NCBI GenBank assembly: GCA_012295275.1
Contig: CM022670.1
Location: forward strand, 18,816,698-18,880,697
DNA: 64,000 nucleotides
From: Chrysomallon squamiferum
Taxonomy: Eukaryota > Mollusca > Gastropoda > Neomphalida > Peltospiridae
Direction: 5' to 3'
In this document: positions 39,458 through 53,179 of the stretch, piece by piece
Position numbering within the stretch: the first letter of the stretch is position 1
Layout of the letters: every line of letters begins with the position of its first letter
Translations under genes and position numbers: made by a program
Notes under the pieces: model-generated
What the model saw: the letters and a program-made list of their open reading frames with translations, nothing else
What the model was told of the DNA's origin: nothing
The model's database searches: none

Positions 39458-40006
39458 CTGAATTTAGCCATTTAATGTATTTGTCATTTATTCATTACAT
39501 ATTTTAAAAAGAAAATCCAAGTCTGTGTGTATGGATGGATGGGTGTGTATAAGTATGAATGTATATGTATGTGAATGTTTTTTTCTTCTAGATTGAAAAA
39601 GTTGATTTAATTTGTTCTGAAATTTTCAACTATGTTTATCTTTGTAATCAGAAAAGCTATAGTGTGGTATCAAAATTAAATTATTAAGGGATATGAACAT
39701 TTTAGTGTGGAGGATAACATATTTTGGATCACAAAGGGAAATAAGAAAAAATGGTGGTTTTTTACTGTTTGAAAAGAAATCAAGCAATTATTATTTTTCT
39801 TTTCTTTCAAATATTTAATTTAACAAAACAGAAAAACAGACATTTATACATATTTATATATTTTATTTAAAAGTGATGATCTCAATAATTCTTATCTAAT
39901 ATTTTAAGTTAACTGACTTGTAACTAGCACAAGCATCAATAAAAAAGAAAAGATTTAACTTATGCTTTCCTTTAAACAAAATGATAAAACTGGAAATTTA
40001 GTTTTC

Positions 40007-40012
40007 TTTATT
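40007..40012 (-). terminator. Candidate polyadenylation signal of NOL10
   Basis: TTTATT on the plus strand reads AATAAA on the minus strand, about 220 bases after the NOL10 stop codon. The 3' end of receptor copy 2 lies only about 550 bases away on the opposite strand, so the two genes converge. Confidence 0.4.
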
Positions 40013-40233
40013 AAAGTTCATATTTTTATGCTACCAACTATTATTTTTATTTTCATGCTTATTAAAATTTTCAATTCCGTTTGGTGTCAATAAACATGAA
40101 TGCATTCCTGTTTCACTGCATTTTTGGAAACTCCAGTTTCAAGGTGGACCATTAGGATTTTGCCATCAGAACTATGCCATGTATTACTTAATGTAATTAT
40201 GTCAGGAATTACTCTGATTTACTTATATGCATT

Positions 40234-43200
40234 TCATTTCATCCTCTTTCCCATCCAGAATCTAGGTTTGTCCTTGAAACTTTTAGTAATGTCATGAGCT
40301 GAACGACGTATTTTTTTACGTTCAAAATGATGTTTTTCAGACTCCTCTTCTCTCTTTTTCTCCCAGTGACTCTGAAATAAATTTTATTTTCTATTTATAT
40401 TCTGTATAGCTGTGTTCTAAATATTTAGTTTTAAATGTAGTTTTTAAAATTCTTTTTAAATTCCTAGCAATTAAAAATAATAATACTAATAAATACTTTT
40501 CCTTTAACAACTGAATGTTTAACAAGACTTTTTTTTTTTTGAGACCAAACACATGACTGATGAAAATACAAATTTCAGTTTTATCATTCTATAAAAGTTA
40601 ATATATTATTTAATTTTTAAAAAAACACTGACCTTTTTCAGAGTAAATGTCATTTCCTTATTTCCAAGAGATGCCATGTCTGTTCTGATTTCAGAATCAT
40701 CATTTCTTTCTTCAAGTCTCTCAGCAAGTGTTTTTCTGATTAAATTCAAATCAAATAACTATATTCATTCCATCTGACTTTTAAACTAGTGATATTTGGC
40801 AGCAACAGATGATAAATCAGACATGTAATTATTAATGTTCAAATGGAATGATGTTTTAGAATAGAAAAAGTTATTCATTAAAAACAGGTCTTCAAATTAC
40901 CTAAATGAATTTTACATTCTTAAAATACTCACTGTTTCTAACACTAACAGTTACTAATAATAAAGCATAACAATAAAATTATATTATCATGAAGAAATGT
41001 GCAGCAGATATATATATTTTTCTAAATTTTTAAATGAAGAATATTTTTTATATAGTGAAAATGTAAAATATTCTTTAAATAAAAATACAGCAGTTTTGAT
41101 TCATATTTTTTTTTTTTTTTAATGTATAAAATTATACGATAAAATGGTAAACGCCAGGTAGGTAAGTATATTTTACTATCATACTTCCATATCATTAGCA
41201 CATGTCAAACCAATGTAATGTAAAAAAAAAATATGATCAATCACTTAAGTGACATTTAGTGGCATCTGAGATAACGACTTTATTTTTCAAATGTGAATGA
41301 AATATAATATAACATATTCTGAACAGTGAATATATATGGTTGAATAAATATATGTACAAATATGTAAGCATTTTGTGTCTTTGAATTTCACTTTAAAAAC
41401 TCTCGGCACTTTTGTTCCAACCTAGTACATTATAAAAGCAAATTTCTCACTTGAGTTCTTTCTGCTTCTTTTTGTCCTGTAATGACTTGAACTCCTCTCC
41501 TTCTTTGATTTCATAGAACTTTGTCTTCATCATGGCTGCCTCCTGTCTTTCTGCCCATTGTTTCTGTTTGTGTTCTCTTGACACCAAGCGATGTTGTTTC
41601 TTTACCTCATCAGTCCACACATGCTCATCATCAGAACTACTGCTTTCTTCATCACTTGGTCTACCTTCAACTTCATCCTAGAAGCAAAGAATAGGAATGT
41701 TTATTTCTAAAAGAAATACTAGTCACTGGGCTGTAATCATATTGATACTGAGTTGTTGTTATGCCTTTATGAAAGATCTACATTTTTATATGTTTTGTTT
41801 TCTTTGTTAAAACCATTCATTCTGAAGTATATTTCACTAAGCTGTAGCATTAATTAATAATAACAATAACAATTAGGAAATAAATAACAATAAAATTTAT
41901 AACTAATAATTTTAAAAAAGCCCTTTTAATTTAATTATCCTAAATTTTGAAATATGATTTCAATCTATGGATTGTTATGTTAGTGTTTAAAGGCCTGCAC
42001 AGAATAACATGTGGCAGTCTATGTGTTAATATTCCAGAATTTTACCAAAAATTAGTATTCCCCTATTTCCATATATATCCACTCTTATTCAAACTAAAAA
42101 AGTTTCTCACCTCAATTTCATCAAACTGTTGTTCAACTACTGCTTGTTTCTTCTTTTTACTCTTGTCTAATTTTGATACAACTGGATTCAGTAGACGGTA
42201 TTCATCACTGGTTGTATCAATTTGGAAATCAGGGTTTGAAAACAGAGCAGAGAATCTGTTGTCTTTCATTATGCTTGACGTCAGTTTCTAAACAAATGTA
42301 AAAAATAATTATTATCTTCCTTCAAACTGAATCTCTAGATCCTGTCTTATTACTGGTAAGTAAACCCTAAAAAGCTTTGTTGTTTTATATACTGAGCATT
42401 TAAATCTGTCAACATTACAGAGCAGTAAAGTCAGAGATAAAGTATAACCACTTTTACATCAAAAATACATCAAACCTGATACATAAATCTACCAGATTCT
42501 TTTCTTTTATTGTTTTATTTTGTAAATCATCTTTCTTGAAATAAAAAATACAGTATATTTAGTAGAATAAAATACTTTCTAAAATACAAAGTACAAAGCT
42601 ATTAGAGGTCAAATTGAAAATAAGATAGAATCTTATATTACCTTCTTTTTCTTATTAGATCCTTCCTCATTCTCTGTCAGTTTCTCTGCCAAATCACGAT
42701 TAACCTTAGGGAGTTTCTACAATAAATACATTAAATTAGTTATTTATTTAACTTTTTATCAATAATAAAGGGTATTATAATAACTTGAATAAGTGTTTAA
42801 GATCACATGCAGTATTCATTTGAAAAGGAAGAAGCAAGTAATTGAAAATTTAATTTCACCAGCGTTTTCACTTTACCTATTTACTGGATCAAATTGAAAT
42901 GCATGAAAAATCTTCACTTAAGGTGTGTTTGTCATGGAGGAAATAAAAAAAAGTTTTTCACCAGTTTCATCCTACATAGGTTCTTCAAGATCATTTGAGA
43001 TTGCAGTCATTTTAATTGACATTTTTACAAGATTTATCTGCATCAAGACATTTTAATAAAATGTACTAACTTTCAACTGAACACGGTTTGTACGTTCATC
43101 CTCAATCTTCTCTCTGATTTTGCTCTTACGATAATTCTGATAAGCAAATGGATCAGATATTGCCTTTGCCTGCAAAAGAATAAAAACATATAATATTTTT

Positions 43201-46200
43201 AAGTCAGAATAATGAGACATAATTTTATAAAGTAGTCAATGACATAGGTGTACTTCATTATGAAAATTAGTTAAAAATATTAAATTTTCAGATAACTCAA
43301 ACTAGTTACATATTTAAAACATTAATATAAAATTGTTTAAAAAAAATATATTAACACTAAATGCATTATAAACATGATTCACATTCTTAAAACACGAAAA
43401 TATATATGTACATGTCCATGTGTTGTGTTACATGGTAGATGTGGTATGGTGTGTGTGTCTCTGTGTGTGTCCAAATGCAAGTATGCCTATGTTTAGGTAT
43501 AAATTAATGAGTTCATACAGATATATGTTTTATAATTTGATATATTTTACCTTATGATATAGTCTAATGTCCATGAAAAATCCATGCATGTAAGCTCGAA
43601 GAAGATTGGAGCCAATCAGATGTGACAGTCCCAAAGCTTCCAACTCGGTGCGAGTTACAAACTTGTAGTCATCATAGACTGAAATTGTTTTAGTATAAAA
43701 TAAAATAAAAATAAAAAGGACAATGTACTTCATGGGAAGTGATGATTACACTCGGTTATTGATACTTGGGTCTTGACAGCCAAATGATAAATAACACTGT
43801 CTGCCTTCAGAGTGTGACAAATGGGTGCCATATGTTTGAGTCTTGACAACAGCATCTGACAAGGGTTTTTTTCAGTATTAAAATAAAAGCTAAAAGAATG
43901 TTTATGTACAAAAATTATAGTATTCTCTATCAGTCTGAGAAATAAAAATGTGATAAAATGAGTGAAGTTTTTAAATATATTTTTAATTGTTTTTTTGTTT
44001 TTATTTATTTATTATTATTGGGGGTTTTTTAATATTAAATGGCAAAATCCTTTTTGAAACTTACATTTTAACTTGAAATCCAAAAAGAAAAATATCTTAT
44101 TTAAAAAATAACAGATGAAACAAAAAACAATAATTTATGGATATAATGCTATATCCCAAACAACTCTTACCTGTTAGTGTACTGCTTTCTTCTAACTCCT
44201 CTGTTAAATTATCCAAGAAAGAACACCAACGTGGAGCTGTTCCCAAACTCTTTAAGAAGAAAATGTAGAATTATTTTTAAATAATATACTGTATTTAAAT
44301 ACTAAAATATTAATGAAAAATTGTATATCAGTGGAGATAAAATGTTACTATCTTTATATCTAATAAAGATAAAATTAACCATTATAATATAATAATAAAT
44401 TAAAGTGGAAAAATACACTAAGACATTTATTATTAAAAACATTCGTAAACTCAAATTTGAGTAAAAAACGACGTAATATATATATAACTTTGTTGATAAA
44501 TTTCAGTTAATAAACATGTAATTAAGAACTGACTTACAGGAATGTAGTATGTCATTATTTTTGGAGCTTCGTTAGCCATAAACATGAGTCCTGAACCAGG
44601 TACCTGACACAAATCATTGAGATCTATACCTGGCTCTATTGCAGTGAATGCTTTTCCCTGAAAAAAAAAAAAAAAAAATAATAAATAATAATAATATAAT
44701 ACTAACAATAATACTAATATAAATAAAAAAATAAAAATAATTATAATAAAAGAAGGAAAAGAAACTGTAGTAATAACAAGAATAACAATATTGATAACAT
44801 CAAAGAAAAAATAATACTAATATTATTACTGTAATAATACAAAAAATATGTAATAATATTTCTAAAATGCCATCATTAATTTTGTTTTTACTATTATTTA
44901 ACACTTTTTCTTTGATAATTATTAGAAGAAGATAAGACAAGAGAAAAAGGAATTGTTTCTAAAAATTTTATCTTTTATATCCAGTGCTGTCTAAGAATAA
45001 AATAAAACAAAAATAAAATTATACTACATCACATTATCCAAATTTCAGTTACATTTTATTAATGGTCACTTTCCCCATAGACTGTTAATGAAAAAAAACG
45101 TCAATTTACTTATTTCTTTTTTCTTTTCATTTTTAATTTCTTTTCTTCCATCTTAGCATGCACTGAATTACTATCATTTTTAATTTTAATTTTGAAATTA
45201 ACATCTGAATATTTACCTGAAATTTAACACATTTGTATATTAAGTGAATTTTGTTGTTTGTAAGAAAACACACATAATAACAGTCCTTGACCAATTAACT
45301 ATGGAGTGCTAGTTAGATCTAAGGCACCCTGAATGGATCCAAAGATCCACAACAGTCCAAAAGTTCATTAAAAGAAACTTAATCCAAGCCTTCCAATTTT
45401 AGTTTTCCAAACTGTTAAAAAACCACTACCCTTAAGGAACATGCCAATAATAGCTAAATTAATAAATTACAGTTTTTCTCTCCCACAGTTTGAGTATTTT
45501 ACAGTCCATGGACAAGACCAGGTCCAGCTGGTTGTGGAACTCAATGTCTTTGATGGGCAGCTCATACTGATGGTCTTTTATTAACAGAGGTTTGTTTGAT
45601 CTCAAGTCATACATTAAAATCTGAAACAAAGAATTAAAATTTAAGAACCTGCTGAGAATTAAATTAAACTTTTGATTATTTATGTACAAGCAGCATAGAA
45701 TGATTTTTTGTGCACTTTCCCTAGTTTTCACTTTTTAATCAATAAAATAGCATACCTGTTTGGAAATATGTTACTTACATTCAGAGAAAATAAAAATATG
45801 AATTAGGAAAGACAAAAGGTAAGATACTCGTGGGAATACAATAACAGACACCCAAGCAATAAACTCATTTTTTCTTGCTGTTGTAAATAATCAGAGTAAA
45901 TTTAATTTTATAAAATCTTAGATAAATATTGGGTAAATATACTTTGAGAGAGAAAATCCCTCATAAATAATCAAGAGCAGAGTAAAGAAATAAATAGGAA
46001 TAAAACTGCTGATACTTACATGACCTGTATTTGTGCCTACAGCAATTGTAAGAGCATCTCTGTATTTCAGTGCTGTAACAGATGGCATCACTGGTAATCT
46101 GAAACATTTAAATATTTTTATCAAATATACTAATTTGTCAAAAATATAATAATTGTTTATCTGGTATATTTTAGTATAATGATGATATGAGAGATAATTT

Positions 46201-49200
46201 CTTTGACAAAACTATATTGTTAGTAAGAAAAGACCCTTTTTATGCATCATTCCTTACACAAGAACTGTAACTGAGGTATACCTTTTTATATTTTTTCTAA
46301 TTAAAATCAATATTAGAAAATAACTCCCATTTAATAAGTAAGACAAAAACATTTTGACATTTCCAAACATACTCACTGTAAATCTTCTACCAAACTTCCC
46401 AAAGCTGTATCCATCATCCCAGCTCTAGTTCTTGATCTTGGGTCCCAGCATTCTATGGTTCCCTGCAAAGATTTTTTTTTGTTTTTATTCTTTATTATCA
46501 GAGAAACTAACATTATGGAATCTTGCACTTGCGATGGCATCAAACAAACAAATGAAGAAAGAAGATAATAATATATTTAAGAAAATAAAGTTTGAAGTTT
46601 AGGGATAATTACTATTGCAGTCCTACTAATCTGTACAGAATGATTTCTCCAAAGAACAGAAAATTGTTATTTTATATATATATATAAACACACACAAAAA
46701 CATGCATGTTAGATCATTTACCTAAAATTATTCATATATAATTATAATGTTATTAAATAAGTCACCTCCTTGGTTCCACAAGCCAGTAGATCGTGCACTG
46801 GATTGAACTCACAGCAGTTGATTTCTCTGTAAGAAACCACAAATTAATTTATTAGTGAAACAGAGGCGACATTAGAAAAGCAACAATTGTAAAGTTAATC
46901 AATAACACGTATCAATTTTCATGTATAATATAAGTCAGAAAATGTAAGTACATTATTAAATATAATAAGCAATGACTGGCATAAAGGATATCATGAATCT
47001 ACACTCCCTTATTTAAACTAAACTACTGTAAAAATGCATCTTGGTCATATAAACTATTTAAAAAAAAAAAAAAAAAAAATAAAAAAAGGAAGAAAAGTTT
47101 CAACAATCCCAAATGCAATGCTAAAAATAAACATGATCTGAAATTTGTAATCAATAATTAAATAATTTTAATAATTCCTAAAATAAATATATAACTTTAA
47201 CAATATAAGTAATAACATAAGTAATTTTTAATAAAAACAGTAATGTAATAATATAAATAATATAAAAAAAAGTAAATTTATAATAATAAAACCAATACCT
47301 AAAATAAAAAATAATTTAACAATATAAAAACTTCTTAGCACAAAAATCTGATAATATAAATATTTCATAACATTAACAACAATTCAAGTGATAATTATTT
47401 TAATTCAATTTACCTGAATGGAAATACTCACGTTGCATTTGTTTCCAAAGGCGACAAAAATCTGCCATGTTCCAGATTCAGTCGAAATATTTCATGTCTG
47501 CAATGTATCAGTCAATACACTGTCATTACTATTATTACTTCAAATAAATCTGAGTTATTTTTTAAACAACTGCACACATAAGAAATAACTTATACTTCTG
47601 AATATATTCCTATAATGTGATTTACCATTAAGTTCTGTTTTAATTGTATTAGTTTCTATATCTGTCTTTACTGGTAGTGAAACCCCATCTATCAAGTCCT
47701 TGCAATTACATAAAATTTTGAAATACTAACTAAAATAGTTATCACCTGGTTTTTTATTTTAACCTTTTTCAAACTTTCCCTTTTAAAATATATTTTACAT
47801 TCTAAGATGTAAATTAAAGGAATTGGTAAGTTTAAAATTAAAGATAATTCAAATATATATATATATTTTTTTTATTACTTATAAAGACAAATATTTCTAT
47901 CATTAAATGTATTTTGATAATATCCAAAATGAATAACACTAAATAATTAAACAATCAAATATTTTTTAAGATATATGCAATGAAGAACATACCCAACACC
48001 AACAAAATACATGTCACATGTTGCCGCATGGTAGGCCAAATCTCTGCCATATTTTGGAATCCTTGTTCTGTAATATCTACCAAACTGTGAATGGAATTCA
48101 ACAAATCGTTCATCTTGTAAGAAAACAATCTGAAAAATCAAAAGAATGATGAATAACATTTTAAGTTAATAATTTCATAAGATAAAGATTTAAACAGACA
48201 AATCCAGCAAAGTCAAGGTTTTTCAACTTAATAAGTAAACATATAATAAGCTTTAAGAAGCACATACAAGTCTAACAACATATAGCAATTCAAAAAAATA
48301 TTAATTAACTGATTAAGTTAAAACTTTTTAGTAAATGCTATTCTGTATAAGGAATATTATAATATTAGCACATGATTAAAACAATGTATATTTTTGCTAT
48401 TCAAAGCATGTTTGAAATGTTACGCTTTTAAGCTATTCACTATCAAAACAACAAGAAAGAGCTGAATATGTTAACATGTAAATATATTCCACGTTTAAAT
48501 AATGCCAGATTTTCTGCTATGGTGAAATATCAGACAGGAAATTCTTACTACTGTGTACTAACTTATCGCATACTCGATTGTTAAATATATATGTATCTTA
48601 CAATAGGCAGAACTGATTATACTCATTTTTTTAAATATGCAGTAAACAGATGTAAGCAAATGTAAACAAGAAGATTGATTCCTGACCCCAGCTCTGAGTG
48701 AATGCTCTGAGATTCTTACCTTTGAATAATCATCAGACAACAATCTGAATTTGACCACTTCCACATCAAGTCCTCTCTCAAACTTCAGAGCCATTTGATG
48801 TACATCATAACATCTGACTCTGGGTTTGTATGTACCTTAATAAAAAAAACAAAGTAATTTTTACTATATTTTTGCAGAGAAAGAAATTTTCTATTGAACA
48901 CGGAAGCATGAACTTTTGTAAACAGTTCAATACTATGAATAACAATTCCCACATCTGTTTAATAACATCTCAGTATATGCATATTTTAAACAATTATTAT
49001 ATTTATAACTGTATTTACCTGTTGCTAAAATATATTGGCCATCATTTGACACCTGTATACATTTGCTTACAGCTGGCATTTCAAAATCCTGAATAAGTTC
49101 AATTCTTCGTTGAATATCTGAAAATGCAATGTTAAACTCCTCAAATAACAAACTGAAGCAAGAAGAAATGGTCCATATTACTAAAAATGTATCTTATATT

Positions 49201-50085
49201 GTATGTAATACATCAAAGAAAAACAATTTGCTTAATGTTTCAAGTCAAATTAACTTATAATAGTATATAGTTCAAACTTTGGGTTATATATATATGAAAA
49301 TGTATTTTTTATTGAATATCAAAAGAAACTGTTTATTAAATTTAAATATGGGTAATAATAAATAAATAAATGATACAGGCAAAGCACGTTTGCCTATTAC
49401 TTTTTACTTGTTATCACTGTTTCAAAAATTAATACCAAACTAACAATAACAACAGCAGACCTAATCATATCTGGTGAAATCAAATTTGTTGTTTACTTGA
49501 TAAACACACAAATTTAATTTGTAATACATACCGACATTGCTCTTTTGCAGTTTTCTTCTTTTCTGTTCTGATAACCACTATAATACAATTAAAATAAATG
49601 TCAACCATACACATAGAATATTTGATACAAATATTATTTTTCTATAGACTTTTGTGGTTTATGACAATATAGTATTTACAATATAGCACTGAGAAAGTAT
49701 TCTGTATCAATAAATTATTTATCAATTATAATCTTGTGCAGGTTACATATTTCTGTTACTGATTGAAGTGATTCTAACTTCAATACAATAGGAGAATAGC
49801 CAGTTACTAATCAAACGTAAATCATTTCATACATTAAATTTAAATTAGTAAATAATAAAATATGATTATTTTTATTACTACTAATAATGATGACGATAAT
49901 AACAACAACGACGACAATTATAAGTTAATATAAGTAACTGTTATTGTAATAAAATATTTATTAAAACAGAACTACTTAGACTCGTTAGGGTAAAACTAAA
50001 ACGGTACATAGTTACTTACGTCAGGAAGTGACTTTCCAGCACTCAGATTATATATCTTCACGTTATTTGGATTAGAAACCTGCAT
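40234..50085 (-). CDS. NOL10: Nucleolar protein 10, complete 19-exon gene
   Basis: Exons on the minus strand (high to low): 50085-50020, 49577-49532, 49117-49019, 48835-48720, 48129-47993, 47497-47432, 46826-46766, 46462-46377, 46098-46020, 45620-45471, 44657-44538, 44249-44171, 43678-43551, 43169-43071, 42716-42642, 42287-42111, 41677-41451, 40735-40633, 40371-40234. They join in frame to 683 residues, close to the usual length of about 690. Family-specific stretches include [61 protein letters not shown] and [16 protein letters not shown]. The N-terminal half is a WD40 propeller. An NUC153 motif ([13 protein letters not shown]...EYRLLNP) lies near residues 477-500, followed by a charged, Lys/Glu-rich tail. 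NOL10 acts in the nucleolus in 18S rRNA processing for the small ribosomal subunit. Nothing is broken. Introns are short and AT-rich. Confidence 0.97.
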
Positions 50086-50815
50086 CGTCGTTTTATTTTA
50101 TATTTCTTTCTTTTTCCAGTTTTACAATAATATAAGTTAATAACAAAACACGTGTGTTCAAGTAACATCCATGTTGTGATGAAAAGGGAAGTTGAAGGAG
50201 AGTTATCTTTACTAATTTTCTCCTCTTCCGTGAAACATAAATGATAAAAGGTATCGCTTTTTCGTTAACGTTTTCAAGCAGTAGTGTACAGGCCCATCAG
50301 TTTACAAGCAAATAATATTCCATGATGTAATAAAAATATGAATGTTAACACTATAAGTATTTTTACTTAGTAAAATGACCACAGAAGAACTTTTTAAAAA
50401 TCTTTTGATAATCATTATCTATTTTGATCATAGATGGCCGCAAAAATGGCACACAGTGACACAGCTACTACTAGTGAGTTACCAATTTGAAATGTCCATC
50501 AAATGATTTCACACACATAGGTTTAAATAAAAATCCAGTACATCAGTTTGATAGTCAATTCTACACATAATAAGTAAAACATCGACTTAATGATTTAATT
50601 GATTTCTGTGAATCATGTGCTTTACTCTTCCTGTGGAAATTCTCCGTATTCTCTCTTACGTACGTCTCAGTAGATTGTACATACTAACATACTTTTTTAC
50701 ATAGCTAATAATATTTGGGGACGCATTGGCGCAGGAAGACCCAGTCCAAGTATTTGGAGAGCAAGTCTCCATTTTTGTCTAATATTAACATTAATAACAA
50801 GTTATTGATAGGAAA
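50086..50815. other. NOL10 upstream region
   Basis: Contains the NOL10 5'UTR and promoter on the minus strand, although no TATA box or defined start is evident. After that comes AT-rich spacer up to the first EF-hand-gene relic. No other gene is seen. Confidence 0.45.
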
Positions 50816-50915
50816 AATGTTATAGAGAAGTTTAATCTGTATCGTTGTGAAGGTGTTAACACAAATTTCACATTTCGGACTTCTGTTTAGACATTATATT
50901 CGTCATTCATCAGTG
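50816..50915 (-). pseudogene. Relic of the EF-hand gene 3' exon (copy A)
   Basis: The minus strand resembles the terminal exon of the gene at 56.5-58.6 kb: a TTTCAG acceptor, then ATTCACTGATGAATGAC, a shared AACAGAAGTC core and GAAATTTGTGTTAACA. The AATAAAGATTAAA polyadenylation signal of the parent has decayed here. No coding exons lie next to it. Confidence 0.6.
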
Positions 50916-51044
50916 AATCTGAAACATACGCACAAAATAATGTATTAGCCGAAATATTTAGTGAAGATTTAGTAAATGAACAGCACATGTACTGAAGAGC
51001 ATAATCTGGGAGAGGATGGCGCAAGATAGGAATATGTAAAAACA

Positions 51045-51140
51045 ACATTCGGAGGCTTTGCATATGAGGATCGAAAAAGTTGAATTTCAGTCCGAAAAAT
51101 TACATGCATGTATTTTTATGTCTAACGCCCTATACTGAAC
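51045..51140. repeat. Segment repeated at about 59035-59130
   Basis: Both places share a TTTG-ATATGAGGATCGAAAAA block, then TGGAAAATTACAT-like and TATTTTTATGTCTA words in the same order and orientation. This is part of the same segmental duplication that carries the EF-hand-gene relics. Confidence 0.6.
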
Positions 51141-51802
51141 CACCACGCCATCCCTCTATTAAAATTCTGATCGAAATGTTGCGCCATTTGGCCGTACAAT
51201 CCAAATGTGTGGTTTGATGCTGATTATGCGGCTGCAGCCAGATTTGAAGTGGAAAGTTCAAATACAATCTCAGAACAATATAACTCGTCACTGAGACGTT
51301 ATAATCAGCAACAACACTACCGAATCTGACACTCGACCCAAACCTGAAGAGCACTGTGCTCCACAAGGACCCGACAGAACCACCACTAATGTCCTCTTAC
51401 TTCTTTGAAACTAGTACCAACATAGTTGAATGATCAATGCTTGTACAGAGCCGAAAAAAGCCAGACACCACAACTTCAAAATGCTGCCAGAGATGAGGAT
51501 GGACATTCAGTTGTCTTCCGAGTTGACACAGATATGCTGCGATCAGGAGCTGGGGGTTTCAATATACATACACTTCCCCTACATCATTTATGTTTAAAAG
51601 GTTTAATAAGCTATGCTAATCGTATTACATCAAGGTTTGTTTACCAGACATGTTAAATAGATCATAATTGAATTTTTAGTTAGTGTCATATCCTGTATGT
51701 CCAAAATCATTTGATGGAAATTCCAGTTTGGAAGCTATGCAAAGGTTTTGAGTTTTGTTAGTTGTCGTTTAGTTTTTGGTAATTTTTTTTATTGTATTTC
51801 TG

Positions 51803-51863
<61 letters not shown>

Positions 51864-52252
51864 TTATTTTATTTTATTTTTTAAATATCTTTTAGTAGCA
51901 GACAAAATTACAGGAAAAGGCGTATCATCATCATTATTATTATTATGTAAATTAAACACATCTTTTTTCTTTTTTTTCTCTGAATTGACCGGATTAGTTT
52001 ATAAAAATTATAAAATCACGTCTTCCTCGCATTTCATATGTTGTAGATATGATGTATCTGAACGAATCATTCAAAGTTTTTCTGTAGAGTGGTAATAACT
52101 GACATAGCTTAAACTTTTCTCACACAGGTTTATTGTCTTGCAAGTATAAATATTAATAACTATTTAGCAAATTTTATAATTGTTTTTTGTCAATTACTCT
52201 TCAAATTCCGATGATTCAAAATTAAATGATTTATATCTGTGATGTGCATTTA

Positions 52253-52290
<38 letters not shown>

Positions 52291-52350
52291 TTATTTTTTT
52301 TTTTTTTTTTTTTTTTGCATCATTCAGTTAGCTGTATGGTAAATAAAGCG
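51141..52350. other. Spacer with low-complexity tracts
   Basis: Contains a more GC-balanced patch (51150-51580) with short ORFs on both strands that I do not recognise, an (ATT)n tract at 51807-51863, and a T-run of about 60 bases with one A-containing break at 52256-52317. No gene can be supported. Confidence 0.5.
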
Positions 52351-52351
52351 T

Positions 52352-52515
52352 TCTGTGTCTTCAAAAGAGAAGTTGTGCTGAATACTGTAAACTAACTCTA
52401 TTTATTCTTCACTCGTCCAGGATTTCGTACTTCAGGTGTCTAATCATATAATTATTTTTGGCACTCTCGGATGTTTGATACTGATGTTATCATTTCTGTT
52501 TGATAAAAAAGTGAA
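52352..52515 (-). repeat. Duplicate of EF-hand-gene promoter/exon 1 (copy A)
   Basis: This segment is almost identical to 58552-58705, including CTTCAAAAGAGAAGTTGTGC and the TATA-like AATAAATAG (minus strand), followed by conserved upstream sequence ending in ATGTTATCATTTCTGTTT. The downstream part of exon 1 with its donor is missing, because the T-run at 52256-52317 replaces it. It is an orphan promoter copy with no coding exons downstream. Confidence 0.85.
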
Positions 52516-53179
52516 ATATTATATCTGCAGAAAATTATGAACACACACACACAGATATATAACATAATATCTCTCATGCTATTTTAGTACATATAATGGA
52601 TGTTCATATCTGCTTTTATCTGCAGACAGACAAACATATATAAGAAAGTGAAGTATTATACCTGATCAGCTAACTGTAACTTACATCCTCCAAAAAGTTA
52701 AGAACAAATATATATATATACATTGTAGTTTATTTCTGTTTTGTTGTTTCGTTTATGTATGGTATATATAATATAAACCCACCCCAAAAAACCCAGAAAA
52801 AAACAAAACGATACTTATTTTTGATTAATGATGGATATGTACATTATAAAACAAACTAACAAAAATTTGGCAGTAAAGAGAATCATTTTGTAAAAGTATC
52901 ATCTCTCTACCACAAGAAGTTGACACATATCATGCATGTAGGCGGGAGGTTTGATTGAAAGGTTTGTAATTTGCTTTAGCATAGAGGCTGTTCTTGTTCG
53001 TTTGATTACCAAAATATCTGCAGGATTTTCTCACAATTTCGATTTCTGCTTATATGCATAGTAAACTATCAGGCAAATCTTAAGACACAAAGTTTCTCAT
53101 CACAATGTTATCCTGATGATATTGATGGGAAAGAACTGTATAGAGAAATCAAAGAATGTAGAATGTTGATTAGTAGCAA

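Larger units (their letters stand above)
24111..39784 (+). repeat. Second tandem copy of the receptor gene unit
   Basis: Sequence from 24111 to 39784 aligns with 1-13397 through exons, introns and both flanks. It is interrupted by the insertion at 37-553 in unit 1, by the Tigger element (28337-30238) and the segment at 34021-34680 in unit 2, and by copy-number changes around the micro-exons. Both units lie on the same strand, about 24-26 kb apart. The left edge of unit 1 falls at or before the window start, so the full size of the duplication is unknown. Confidence 0.9.

Noticed and set aside
51426-51656. 76-codon plus-strand ORF in a GC-balanced patch
   Set aside because: No recognisable domain, no splice signals that join it to other exons, and no second copy showing frame conservation.
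51748-52095. Leu-rich plus-strand ORF
   Set aside because: Translation of the ATT microsatellite.
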